Below are positions 9,447 to 17,289 of a stretch of DNA of 64,000 nucleotides, piece by piece (within the stretch, counting starts at the first letter, position 1; each line of letters begins with the position of its first letter). The stretch comes from Saccharothrix sp. NRRL B-16314 (GTDB taxonomy: Bacteria; Actinomycetota; Actinomycetes; Mycobacteriales; Pseudonocardiaceae), in NCBI RefSeq assembly GCF_000716595.1, contig NZ_JNXC01000003.1:62001-126000 (forward strand), written 5' to 3'. Under the pieces are notes generated by a model. That model searched no databases. It was not told the DNA's origin and saw nothing but the letters and a program-made list of their open reading frames with translations. A program made the translations under genes and the position numbers.

Positions 9447-10436
9447 ATGTCATCGACGACGCGGGACTGGGCGCTGGACGAGGACTTCGCCAGGGCAGCC
9501 GATCCGTTCCGGCGGGAGCTGCTGGCGCACTGCTACCGGATGCTCGGCTCGGCCCACGAGGCCGAGGACCTGGTCCAGGAGATCTACTTGCTGGCCTGGC
9601 GCGGCTACCCGGACTTCGAGGGGCGGTCGTCGCTGCGCACGTGGCTGCACCGGATCGCGACCCGGGCGTGCCTCAAGGCGCTGGAACGCCGGGCCCGACG
9701 TCCGATGCCGTCCGGGCTGGGCGGCCCCAGCGACGCCCCGGAGTCGCCGCTGGCGCCCCGACAGGCCGAGATCCCGTGGTTGGAGCCGATCCCCGACGCG
9801 CTGTTCGGCGCGACACCCGCGGACCCGGCGGCGACCGTGGAAGCCAGGCACACCACCCGTCTGGCGTTCGCCGCCGCGTTGCAGCACCTGTCGCCGAGGC
9901 AGAGGGCCGTGCTGCTGCTGCGTGACGTGCTCGCCTGGCGGGCGGCCGAGGTCGCCGAACTGCTCGGCACCACCACGGCGTCGGTGAACAGCTCGCTCCA
10001 GCGGGCCCGCGCACGCCTCACCAGGGCCGATCCGGTCGAGGACCAGGTCGTGCAGCCCACCGACCCGCGGCAACGCGCGCTGGTGGACCGGTACGCGACC
10101 GCGTTCGAGAACGCCGACATGCCGGGGCTGGTGCGGCTGCTGACCGAGGACGCGGTGCTGGAGATGCCGCCGATCCCCACCTGGTTCGCCGGCCGGGAGA
10201 ACGTCGAGCGGTTCCTGTCCACCCGGCTGCGCACCCCCGGCGCGATGCGGGTGGTGCCCACCGGTGCCAACGGGCAGCCGGCGTTCGGCGTCTACATGAG
10301 TGATGCGACGGGCGAGCACCGGGCGCACGCGCTGATGGTGCTCACCGTCACGGCCGCGGGCATCAGGCGGATCACCCTGTTCCACGACCCCGCGCTGTTC
10401 CCGGTGTTCCGCCTGCCCGACCGCTTGGCGCGGTGA
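9447..10436 (+). CDS. ECF sigma factor with C-terminal SnoaL-like domain
   Basis: 329 residues. Sigma region 2 covers roughly residues 15-85 (CYRMLGSAHEAEDLVQEIYL). Region 4 covers about 150-195 (LSPRQRAVLLLRDVLAWRA, then the helix-turn-helix). A SnoaL/NTF2-like domain of about 120 residues (YATAFENADMPGLVRLLTED) follows. This matches the SigG-type ECF group (TIGR02960), in which the SnoaL domain takes the place of a separate anti-sigma factor. The ATG at 9447 follows GAGGAG. No anti-sigma gene is adjacent, consistent with intramolecular control. Target promoters cannot be deduced. Confidence 0.9.
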   Translation: MSSTTRDWALDEDFARAADPFRRELLAHCYRMLGSAHEAEDLVQEIYLLAWRGYPDFEGRSSLRTWLHRIATRACLKALERRARRPMPSGLGGPSDAPESPLAPRQAEIPWLEPIPDALFGATPADPAATVEARHTTRLAFAAALQHLSPRQRAVLLLRDVLAWRAAEVAELLGTTTASVNSSLQRARARLTRADPVEDQVVQPTDPRQRALVDRYATAFENADMPGLVRLLTEDAVLEMPPIPTWFAGRENVERFLSTRLRTPGAMRVVPTGANGQPAFGVYMSDATGEHRAHALMVLTVTAAGIRRITLFHDPALFPVFRLPDRLAR

Positions 10437-10437
10437 G

Positions 10438-11310
10438 TCACGGCGTCCAGTCGGTGTTCGCGCCGCACAGCACGACGCACGGCAGGTCGCCCGGCACCCG
10501 TCCGGCCAGCCACGCGGCGAACGGCACGGCCGCCGCCGGCTCGACGGCCAGCCGGAACTCCTCCCACAGCCGGTCGCGCGCGGCCAGGATCTCCTCGTCC
10601 GACACGAGCACCGACGTCACCGGGTGGGACGAGAGGATCTTGAACGGGAGGTCACCCACCCGGGTGGCGCCCAACGCGGACGAGGCGACCGAGTCGACCT
10701 CGGCGTCGACCGGCTCGCCCGCCGCGAGCGCGTGGTGCAGGGCGCAGCAGTGCTCCGGCTCCACCGCGATCGTCGGCAGGCCGGACGCCAGCGCCGTGCC
10801 CGCCGCCAACCCGCCGCCGCCGACCGCGACCGCGATCACGTCCACGTCCGGCGCGTCCGCGACCACCTCGGCCGCGACCGTGCCCTGACCGGCCACGACG
10901 ATCGGGTCGTTGTACGCCTCGACGTAGAAGCCGGGTGCCTCGTGGGCCGCCAGGACGGCCTGCGCGTACGTGTCGCCGTGCCGGATCAGCTTCGCGCCCG
11001 CGGCCTCGATCCGGCGGACCTTGCCCTCCGGCGCGCTGACCGGCACGTACACGGTGGCGTGCAGCCCGAGCAGTTGCGCCGCCTTCGCCACGCCCAGACC
11101 GTGGTTCCCGCCGGACGCCGTGACCACACGATCAGGTGAACCAGCGGCGAGCAGGGTGTTCAGCGCTCCGCGGAGCTTGAACGAGCCGGTGAGCTGGAGG
11201 TGTTCGAGCTTGAGCACGATCGGCCTGCCGTCGACCTCCGTGCGCCACAGCGGGGTGCGACGGGCGTACGGGCGGATGCGGTCGGCGGCGGCGGTGACGT
11301 CGGGGGTCAT
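10438..11310 (-). CDS. PLP-dependent threonine/serine dehydratase-like enzyme
   Basis: 290 residues, fold type II PLP enzyme. K45 in GSFKLRG is the Schiff-base lysine, TASGGNHG binds substrate, and VGGGGLAAG is the phosphate loop. It has only the catalytic domain and no ACT regulatory domain, so it is catabolic-type or an amino acid racemase/dehydratase rather than biosynthetic IlvA. It is shorter than most (about 310-320). The stop is 1 nt from the convergent sigma-factor stop. Exact substrate unresolved. Confidence 0.85.
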   Translation of the reverse strand: MTPDVTAAADRIRPYARRTPLWRTEVDGRPIVLKLEHLQLTGSFKLRGALNTLLAAGSPDRVVTASGGNHGLGVAKAAQLLGLHATVYVPVSAPEGKVRRIEAAGAKLIRHGDTYAQAVLAAHEAPGFYVEAYNDPIVVAGQGTVAAEVVADAPDVDVIAVAVGGGGLAAGTALASGLPTIAVEPEHCCALHHALAAGEPVDAEVDSVASSALGATRVGDLPFKILSSHPVTSVLVSDEEILAARDRLWEEFRLAVEPAAAVPFAAWLAGRVPGDLPCVVLCGANTDWTP

Positions 11311-11325
11311 CCCACCAGCATGCGC

Positions 11326-11841
11326 TCACCCGGTGAACCACCTGTAGACCCACATGACGAGGGTCACCGCGCCCACCACGAAGCACAGCAGCACGATCAC
11401 CAGACCGAGCAGCACCAACGCGTTCGCGCCCCACGACGAGTCGCGGTCGTCGGCCACCGCCAGCTCCGCGCGGAGCTGCGCGCCGGACGCGGACTGCAGC
11501 GCCACCAGCCGTTCCCGCGCGGTCCGGGTGGCCGCGCCGGCCTCGCCGCTCACCCAGTTCAGCGACTCCAACCGGGCCAGGGGCGTGCGGTAGGCGCGTT
11601 CGAACGCGGCCACCTCCGCCTCGTCGCGCACCTCGGACAGGTAGCTCCAGCGGCCGGCCTGCGCCGCGTCGCCCAGCACCCGGTACACGTCGGCCAGGCG
11701 GTCGCGCAGGTCCAGCCGGTCGGGGAAGCTCGTGACCAGCCCGACCAGGCGTTGCCGCGCGCGCAGCACGCTGGCGAGGTCACCGCGTTCGACCTCTTCG
11801 GCGGCTCTGCGGAGGGTCAGCTCGACCGGCATGAACGACAT
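11326..11841 (-). CDS. Tail-anchored helical protein (DUF6584-like)
   Basis: 171 residues. The N-terminal 90 residues form helical repeats (ARQRLVGLVTSFPDRLDLRDR, then LADVYRVLGDAAQAGRWSYL) reminiscent of TPR units and of the family I know as DUF6584 (from memory). A single hydrophobic segment lies at about residues 142-167, followed by a short tail, so the protein is probably tail-anchored with the helical part in the cytoplasm. Function unknown. It sits between the PLP lyase and a divergent membrane protein. Confidence 0.7.
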   Translation of the reverse strand: MSFMPVELTLRRAAEEVERGDLASVLRARQRLVGLVTSFPDRLDLRDRLADVYRVLGDAAQAGRWSYLSEVRDEAEVAAFERAYRTPLARLESLNWVSGEAGAATRTARERLVALQSASGAQLRAELAVADDRDSSWGANALVLLGLVIVLLCFVVGAVTLVMWVYRWFTG

Positions 11842-11873
11842 CGTCCCAGTCCGGGCAACCGTAGTATCGGCGG

Positions 11874-13046
11874 GTGATCGCGGTGTCGGTGGCGACCTTC
11901 GGCCTCGCCTGGTGGCTCGGCCTGTACCTGCTCGTGCGCGACCCCCGGAAACCGCTGCTCCAGCGTGCCTCGATCGGGTTGCTCAACTACGCCCTGGTGA
12001 TCGTCCTGCCGGTGCCGCCGATGCTGCTGGCGGTGTCCGCGGTGGCGTGGACGGGTGTGGTCGTGTGCTGGCTGCCGGTGCGCTACGAGCGCTGGTGGCG
12101 GTGGAGCGCACTGCCGCTGCTGGTGGCGGCCTACTTCGCGCCGTTCGTGGTGCTGGTGCCGTTGGCCGCCGCTCTGGTGCTGTGCCTGCGGTTGCGGCGG
12201 GCGTTGCTGGGCGCGGCGACGATCCTGTTCGGCCTGAGCTGCGCGGTGGTGGCGCTGGACGTGCTGCCCGAGGCGCTGGTGCTCGCGTCGGCGGGGGTCG
12301 ACCTGCTGGTGTTCGGGGTGGTCGTGGCCGTGGCGGACGCGTTCGACGAGGGCGAGGCGATCCGGGCGGACATGGTGCGCTCGCTGCTCACGTCGGCCGG
12401 TCTGGCGGCGGTCTTCGGCGGTCAGGTGGCGTTGTTCCTGGACGACCGGCTGCTGCCGCTGCTGTACGGGACGGTCGCCGCCGCGATCACGGTGCAGGTG
12501 CTGGCGAACCCGCTGGCGCTGCTGGTGGACAAGGTGGCGGTGCCCGAGGTGGCCGCTTCGCGCGCCGAACTGCGTGACGCGGTCGAGGCGCTGCCCCGCC
12601 GCGCGCCGTTGGACCAGACCGAATTCGTGAAGCTGACGCGGCGTGCGCTGAGCAATTACGGCGACCTGGGGAAGCTGGTCGCCAGCCCGTTGACCGAATT
12701 GCCGGTGATCGACGCCCGGCTGGCCGCGCGCGGTGCGTCCGACCAACCGCTGGAACGCGCGGCGGAGCTGAAGTCGTTGTTGCTGGAGAGCATTCTGCGG
12801 CTCAAACCGCGGGACGGAGAGTTCGGCACCAGCGACGAATGGCGGCACTACAACGCGCTGTACTTCTACTACGTGGTCGGAATCCGGCCGTACAGCATTC
12901 GCACCAAGCGCGAAGACCTCGACCCGGAGGCACGGCGGGCGCTGGCGTGGTTCGTCAACCAGGTGCCGGAGCGGACCCTGCACAACTGGCAGAACGCGGG
13001 GGCGAAGCTGGTGGCCGATGACCTGTCCGTTCAAGCCGTGAGCTGA
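11874..13046 (+). CDS. Membrane protein with soluble C-terminal helical domain
   Basis: 390 residues from the GTG at 11874. TAGTAT (11862-11867) lies 6 nt upstream, so the mRNA is probably leaderless. Residues 1-215 contain about seven membrane helices. Residues 235-390 are soluble. That part (TRRALSNYGDLGKLVASPLTEL ... LKSLLLESILRL ... YNALYFYYVVGIRPYSI ... RTLHNWQNAGAKLV) resembles the helical, sigma-region-4-like segment found in some actinobacterial ATPase/regulatory proteins. That comparison is from memory and weak. It may be a membrane-tethered regulator; function unknown. Confidence 0.7.
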   Translation: MIAVSVATFGLAWWLGLYLLVRDPRKPLLQRASIGLLNYALVIVLPVPPMLLAVSAVAWTGVVVCWLPVRYERWWRWSALPLLVAAYFAPFVVLVPLAAALVLCLRLRRALLGAATILFGLSCAVVALDVLPEALVLASAGVDLLVFGVVVAVADAFDEGEAIRADMVRSLLTSAGLAAVFGGQVALFLDDRLLPLLYGTVAAAITVQVLANPLALLVDKVAVPEVAASRAELRDAVEALPRRAPLDQTEFVKLTRRALSNYGDLGKLVASPLTELPVIDARLAARGASDQPLERAAELKSLLLESILRLKPRDGEFGTSDEWRHYNALYFYYVVGIRPYSIRTKREDLDPEARRALAWFVNQVPERTLHNWQNAGAKLVADDLSVQAVS

Positions 13047-13112
13047 GGACCGGCAGTCGTTGGCAGTACTTGGCGTGGTGGTGGCAGTAGTCCTGACCAT
13101 AGCTTTTGGGCC

Positions 13113-13499
13113 ATGACGACAACTCAGGCAACCCAGGTCCGCAACGACGGTCTCCTCCGCTTCGCCCTCAAGCTCGACGGTGTCGCCTCGGGCGGGCTCG
13201 GCCTGCTGGCCCTCCTGATCGACGTGCCGCTCGGCCTGCCGCGCGGCCTCGTGATCGGGCTCGGCGCGTTCCTCGTCCTTTACGGCGCGGGCGTTTTCCT
13301 GCTCGGCACGCGGCCCGTCCGGGCGCTGGTCGCGGTGGTGGTGATCGGCAATTCGGTGTGGGTGCTGGACAGTTTCCTGACCGCTTTCGCCGGGTGGTTC
13401 CCGGTGACCGGGCTCGGCGTTCTCCTGATCGTCGCGCAAGCGGTCGCCGTGCTCGGGTTCATCACCCTTCAGGTGCTGGGTCTGCGCCGTTCGGCCTGA
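13113..13499 (+). CDS. Four-helix integral membrane protein
   Basis: 128 residues with four hydrophobic segments in the typical spacing of small actinobacterial integral membrane proteins. Conserved-looking features are LKLDGVASGGLG at the first helix and an N-terminal cytoplasmic tail. No function assigned. TAGCTT at 13100-13105 lies 7 nt before the ATG. The 3' end overlaps the convergent thioesterase gene by 38 nt. Confidence 0.7.
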   Translation: MTTTQATQVRNDGLLRFALKLDGVASGGLGLLALLIDVPLGLPRGLVIGLGAFLVLYGAGVFLLGTRPVRALVAVVVIGNSVWVLDSFLTAFAGWFPVTGLGVLLIVAQAVAVLGFITLQVLGLRRSA

Positions 13500-13875
13500 G
13501 GGTCCGGCTCCGGCCGCGGAATTCGGCCACCACCTGGTCGCCCCGGCGCACGGTGATGTCGTAGATCCCGCTCCGCCCGAAGGACACCCGCTCCACCGCT
13601 TCGGCCACCAACACGTCTCCCTCGTGCACGGGAGCGATGAAATCGATCTCCGCCTGCGCCGCCACGGTCACCGAGCCGTGGCGGTTGCACGCGCAGGCGA
13701 AGGCCGTGTCGGCGAGCAGGAAGACGTAGCCGCCGTGCCCGATCCCGTGGCCGTTCACCATCCGGTCGGTGATCGTCATGGTCAGCCGGGCGGTGCCTTC
13801 GCCGAGGTCGAGCGCCCGGATGCCGAGCGCGGCCGACGCGGCGTCGTTGGCGAGCATGTCCGCGGGTCCGTTCAT
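13462..13875 (-). CDS. PaaI-type hotdog-fold thioesterase
   Basis: 137 residues, a single hotdog domain. NGHGIGHGGYVFLLADTAFA is the PaaI signature; its G-H-G and Asp residues form the active site across the dimer. PaaI hydrolyses ring-hydroxylated phenylacetyl-CoA thioesters and rescues CoA. No other phenylacetate genes are nearby, so it may be a general housekeeping acyl-CoA thioesterase. On the minus strand TAAGGT (13882-13887) lies 6 nt before the ATG, suggesting a leaderless mRNA. Confidence 0.85.
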   Translation of the reverse strand: MNGPADMLANDAASAALGIRALDLGEGTARLTMTITDRMVNGHGIGHGGYVFLLADTAFACACNRHGSVTVAAQAEIDFIAPVHEGDVLVAEAVERVSFGRSGIYDITVRRGDQVVAEFRGRSRTLRPNGADPAPEG

Positions 13876-13898
13876 CCGTGCACCTTAAGGTTCCGCCG

Positions 13899-14435
13899 GT
13901 GCAGGACATCCTCCGTGCCGTCGGCTTGTTCGCGGTGACCAACGTGGACGACCTCCTGCTGCTCGCCCTGTTCTTCGCGCGGGGCGTGCCGGCGTGGCGG
14001 GTCGTGCTGGGGCAGTACCTGGGTTTCGTGGGCATCCTGGTGGTCGCGGTGGCCGCCGCTGGGGGTGCGTCGCTGCTGCCTCCGTCCGTGCTGCCGTGGC
14101 TGGGGCTGCTGCCGTTGGCGCTCGGGGTGAAGGCGGCGTGGCAGGCCTGGCGCGGCGGGGAGGACGACGAACCGGTGGCGTCCGGGGCGCTCGGGGTGGC
14201 GGCGGTGACGTTCGCCAACGGCGGGGACAACGTCGGGGTGTACGTGCCGGTGTTCGCCACCACCGGTGTCACCGCGTACGTGGTCGTCTTCCTGGTGCTG
14301 GTCGCCGTGTGGTGCGCGGCGGGGCGCTTCTTCGCGACCCGGCCCGTCGTCGCGCGGGCGTTGAGCCGGTGGGGGCACGTGGTGCTGCCGGTGGTGCTGA
14401 TCGGGATCGGCGTGCTGATCCTGCTCGGCGGCTAG
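13899..14435 (+). CDS. CadD-like cadmium resistance transporter family protein
   Basis: 178 residues from the GTG at 13899 with AAGG 8 nt upstream; an in-frame GTG at 13878 is possible. About five membrane helices. It has the family's two related Asp-rich motifs, AVTNVDDLLLLALFF near the N-terminus and TFANGGDNVGVYVPVF in the middle, an internal duplication of the LysE superfamily. CadD proteins have been linked to cadmium export; the substrate here is not proven. It is divergent from the thioesterase. Confidence 0.8.
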   Translation: MQDILRAVGLFAVTNVDDLLLLALFFARGVPAWRVVLGQYLGFVGILVVAVAAAGGASLLPPSVLPWLGLLPLALGVKAAWQAWRGGEDDEPVASGALGVAAVTFANGGDNVGVYVPVFATTGVTAYVVVFLVLVAVWCAAGRFFATRPVVARALSRWGHVVLPVVLIGIGVLILLGG

Positions 14436-14557
14436 ACGGGGGAGTGGTGCGGGAGCGCGGGGCGCGGCACGCCCCCACACCACGTCGTGGGCGGTGCCCC
14501 TGGCCACTGTCGGCACCGACAACGTCACGTTAGGTGGACTGGACCATACCGTCAATG

Positions 14558-14567
14558 GGTCTAGACC
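14558..14567. promoter_or_regulatory. dre-like palindrome upstream of the MetE-like gene
   Basis: GGTCTAGACC is a perfect 10-bp palindrome 47 nt before the start of the next gene. It equals the core of the DasR (GntR family) operator described in Streptomyces; the outer positions match less well. Confidence 0.35.
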
Positions 14568-14613
14568 TTTTCGGTCCCGAACGGCGGAACCGCCAGGGTG
14601 GGAGACTGTCCCG

Positions 14614-15624
14614 GTGGATGCCCTCCCTTGGTCCGCCGGCGCCGCAACCGGCATCGGCTCGCTACCCGGAACCGACCCGCTGGAGGCCGCCAGGATCGTT
14701 CTCGGCGAACTCCCAGACCTCCCCCACCTGCCCGAACTGCCGGCCCGGGGTGTCGGCGCGGACATGATCGGCCGCACCGCCGCGCTCCTCGTCGACCTGC
14801 CGGTCGAGGTCGTGCCGAGCGGCTACCGGACCACCGCGCACCCCGGTCTGCACCACCGGCGCGCGGTGGACCTGCTGCGCCGCGACCTGGACGCGTTCGA
14901 GGAGGCCGCCGAGCCCGCGCCACCGCGGGTCGTCAAGGTGCAGGCCGCCGGACCGTGGACGCTCACCGCGAGCGTCGAGCTGATGCGCGGCCACCGGGTG
15001 CTGACGGACAAGGGCGCGCTGCGCGAGTTCACCGAGTCGCTCGTCGAAGGGCTGAACCGGCACGTCGCCGAGGTCGCCAAGCGCACCGGCGCGACGGTCG
15101 TCGTGCAGCTGGACGAGCCGGCGCTGCCCGCCGTGCTGAAGGGCCTGCTGCCGACGCCGTCCAAGCTGGGCACGGTGGCCGCCGTTCCCGGGCCGAACGC
15201 GCGTGCCGTGCTCCAGACCGTGATCGAGGGCTTGGACGCGGACGTGATCGTGCACTGCTGCGCGCCGAAGCCGCCGATCACCCTGATCCGCGAGGCCGGC
15301 GCGAGCGGCATCTCGTTCGACCTGACGATCCTGGACGAGACGATGTGGGACGAGGTGGGCGAGGCCTGGGAAGCGCGGACCCAGTTGTTCACGGGCCTGA
15401 CCCCGAGCACCGACCCCCGGACGCCGCCGACCCTCAAGTCCCTGGCCAAACCGGCCCTGACCCTCGCCGACCGCCTCGGCTTCCCGCGCACGATCCTCGC
15501 GACGCACGCCGTCCCGACGCCGACGTGCGGGATGGCCGGCGCGTCCGAGCACTGGCTCCGCCAGGCCCTGCCGCTCACCCGCGACCTGGCCAAGGCCTTC
15601 GCCGAACCCCCCGAAACCTGGTGA
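14614..15624 (+). CDS. Core-MetE-type methionine synthase family protein
   Basis: 336 residues from the GTG at 14614; upstream codons to 14494 are open but look non-coding. It corresponds to the C-terminal barrel of cobalamin-independent methionine synthase only. The candidate zinc ligands are kept: H214 and C216 in VHCC, and C305 in PTPTCGMAG. GIGSLPGTDP opens the barrel. The folate-binding N-terminal half of MetE is absent, so the methyl donor is uncertain. It sits next to sulfur genes and upstream of ligA, like Rv3015c (from memory). The TGA stop lies inside the first unit of the 22-bp repeat element. Confidence 0.82.
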   Translation: MDALPWSAGAATGIGSLPGTDPLEAARIVLGELPDLPHLPELPARGVGADMIGRTAALLVDLPVEVVPSGYRTTAHPGLHHRRAVDLLRRDLDAFEEAAEPAPPRVVKVQAAGPWTLTASVELMRGHRVLTDKGALREFTESLVEGLNRHVAEVAKRTGATVVVQLDEPALPAVLKGLLPTPSKLGTVAAVPGPNARAVLQTVIEGLDADVIVHCCAPKPPITLIREAGASGISFDLTILDETMWDEVGEAWEARTQLFTGLTPSTDPRTPPTLKSLAKPALTLADRLGFPRTILATHAVPTPTCGMAGASEHWLRQALPLTRDLAKAFAEPPETW

Positions 15625-15791
15625 GTCCTACGTTCACGCCTCGTGAGTCCTACGTTCCCGCCCCCCGAATTCAACGCTCAGAACGTCGCGACGCTGCCGG
15701 CGGTCGTTCTGAGCGTTGAATTCGGGGGTTCCGAACGTAGGACTCACGCGTTCTGAACGTAGGACTCACGCGACCGGAACGTAGGACTCAC
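15621..15791. repeat. 22-bp repeat element, locus A (palindromic)
   Basis: Forward units start at 15621, 15643 and 15665. A 17-nt spacer follows (15687-15703), then inverted units at 15704, 15726, 15748 and 15770. Units are 22 bp with no gaps. The outer ones begin GTGAGTCCTACGTTC; the innermost one on each side carries GAATTCAACGCTC. The inner pair forms a perfect 24-bp stem (15662-15685 with 15705-15728). The element fills the gap between two convergent genes. Confidence 0.95.
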
Positions 15792-15797
15792 GCGGGG

Positions 15798-16301
15798 TTA
15801 GAGGCGGGTGAAGGGGTCGGCGTAGGCGAAAGGGCCGGTGAGGGACGGGGTGTACGCGGTGAGCGTGCGGGCCTGGAAGTACGGGGCCCAGTCCTCGACC
15901 GGCGGGGTGATGCCGAGGTCGGAGGCGAGGCGGAAGCCGAAACGGGAGTAGTAGGCCGGGTCGCCCAGCAGGACGACCAGAGGCTCGCCCAAAGCGTCCG
16001 CAGCCCCCAGAACGGCGTGCATCAACGCCTTGCCGACACCGACCCGCTGGTGGGACGGCAGCACGCTCAGAGGACCCAACCCCAGAGCCGGCGACCCGCC
16101 CACGGAAGCACGCGTGCACACCACGTGCCCGACCACCGCGCCATCCACCTCGGCCACCAGCGACAGCGCCGGGATCCAGCCGACATCCGCACGCAACGCG
16201 CCCACCAGCCACACCTCCCCGCCCGGTCGCGCCGCGAAAGCGGCCTCGGTCACGGCGTGGACGGCCTCGACATCGGCCGCGGTCTCGCGTCGGATCAGCA
16301 C
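15798..16301 (-). CDS. GNAT family N-acetyltransferase (YhbS-like)
   Basis: 167 residues from the GTG at 16301; a GTG at 16310 is also in frame. The nearer start is preferred because TAGGGT (plus strand 16309-16314) lies 7 nt upstream. The acetyl-CoA motif is LGPLSVLPSHQRVGVGKALM, followed by LLGDPAYYSRFGF, characteristic of the YhbS subgroup. The acceptor is unknown. It abuts the 22-bp repeat element at its 3' end and the LysR gene at its 5' end. Confidence 0.85.
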   Translation of the reverse strand: MLIRRETAADVEAVHAVTEAAFAARPGGEVWLVGALRADVGWIPALSLVAEVDGAVVGHVVCTRASVGGSPALGLGPLSVLPSHQRVGVGKALMHAVLGAADALGEPLVVLLGDPAYYSRFGFRLASDLGITPPVEDWAPYFQARTLTAYTPSLTGPFAYADPFTRL

Positions 16302-16311
16302 GGGCAGCACC

Positions 16312-17217
16312 CTACGACCTCACCAGGTGTACCCCCGAAGGCATTTCCGCCCCGCGCAGGAATCCCAGCAGCACGGTCTGGAACGCCCGGCTCGCCGACG
16401 TCGGCGCGACATCGGTCCGGTGCGCCAGGGCCACCGTCCGCGAAGTGCTCGGCGCCAACGGCGTGCTGTGCAACGACCGCGTGGCCAGCACCGTGCTCGG
16501 CACGATCGCCACCCCCAACCCCACCTCCACGAACCGCAGCACGGCGTCCATCTCCCCGCCCTCCACCGCAAACCGCGGCTCGAACCCGGCCCGCCGGCAA
16601 GCCGCCAACGTCGTCTCCCGCAGGTCGTACCCCGGCCGGAACATCACCAGCGGCTGGTCGCGCAGATCCGTCAACCGCATCCGTGGCACGCCCAACGGCT
16701 CCGACGACGCCACCACCAGCTCCTCCCGCAGCACCGGCACCACGGTCAACGCCCGCTCCGCGTCCGCCGGCGACACGATCACCAGCGCCAGGTCCAGCTG
16801 CCCCGCCTCCAGCGCCTGCACGAGGTCGCGCGACCCGCCCTCGGTCACCGACACCTGGATGCCCGGGTACGCGTCGTGGTACCGCTTGATCACGTCCGCG
16901 AACAGGCTGCCGCACAAGCTCGGCGTCGCACCCACCCGCACCCGCCCGCGCCGCAGCCCCACCAGCTCCGCCACTTCGAGCCGCGCGACGTCCACGTCGG
17001 ACAGGATCCGGCTCGCCACCGGCAACAGCGCCTCGCCCGCCGGCGTCAGCGTCACGTTCCCGCGCGCCCGGCTGAACAGCTCCGCCCCGAGTTCCTTCTC
17101 CAACGCGTGGATCTGCTTGGAAAGTGAGGGCTGCGCCACACGCGCTTCCGCGGCGGCCCGGGTGAAGTGCCGCGTCCGGGCCACTGCCAGGAAGTACACG
17201 AGCTGCTGGAGCGTCAT
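16312..17217 (-). CDS. LysR-family regulator divergent from sdhCAB
   Basis: 301 residues. The N-terminal winged helix-turn-helix starts LQQLVYFLAVARTRHFTRAA and continues VAQPSLSKQIHALEKEL. An effector-binding domain covers about residues 90-295. It is divergent from the succinate dehydrogenase operon with 72 nt between starts, so it is the likely regulator of that operon and of itself. A T-N11-A palindrome overlaps its own start codon. From memory, a similar LysR/sdh arrangement exists in Streptomyces. The effector is unknown. Confidence 0.9.
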   Translation of the reverse strand: MTLQQLVYFLAVARTRHFTRAAAEARVAQPSLSKQIHALEKELGAELFSRARGNVTLTPAGEALLPVASRILSDVDVARLEVAELVGLRRGRVRVGATPSLCGSLFADVIKRYHDAYPGIQVSVTEGGSRDLVQALEAGQLDLALVIVSPADAERALTVVPVLREELVVASSEPLGVPRMRLTDLRDQPLVMFRPGYDLRETTLAACRRAGFEPRFAVEGGEMDAVLRFVEVGLGVAIVPSTVLATRSLHSTPLAPSTSRTVALAHRTDVAPTSASRAFQTVLLGFLRGAEMPSGVHLVRS

Positions 17218-17230
17218 AGCCTCAGGCTAT
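17216..17230. promoter_or_regulatory. LysR box over the LysR start codon
   Basis: ATAGCCTCAGGCTAT has 6-bp arms around TCA and fits the T-N11-A LysR box. Read on the minus strand it contains TAGCCT (17224-17229), a -10-like hexamer 6 nt before the LysR ATG (17215-17217). Binding would therefore cover both the -10 and the start. Confidence 0.6.
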
Positions 17231-17289
17231 CTTCTGGCAGCTAACGATGTATTGGACGACTCGTCACGCGCGTTCCTAGCGTCACCCCC

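Noticed and set aside
15621..15791. CRISPR array
   Set aside because: The 22-bp units are contiguous with no unique spacers, are arranged as inverted arms, and have no cas genes nearby.
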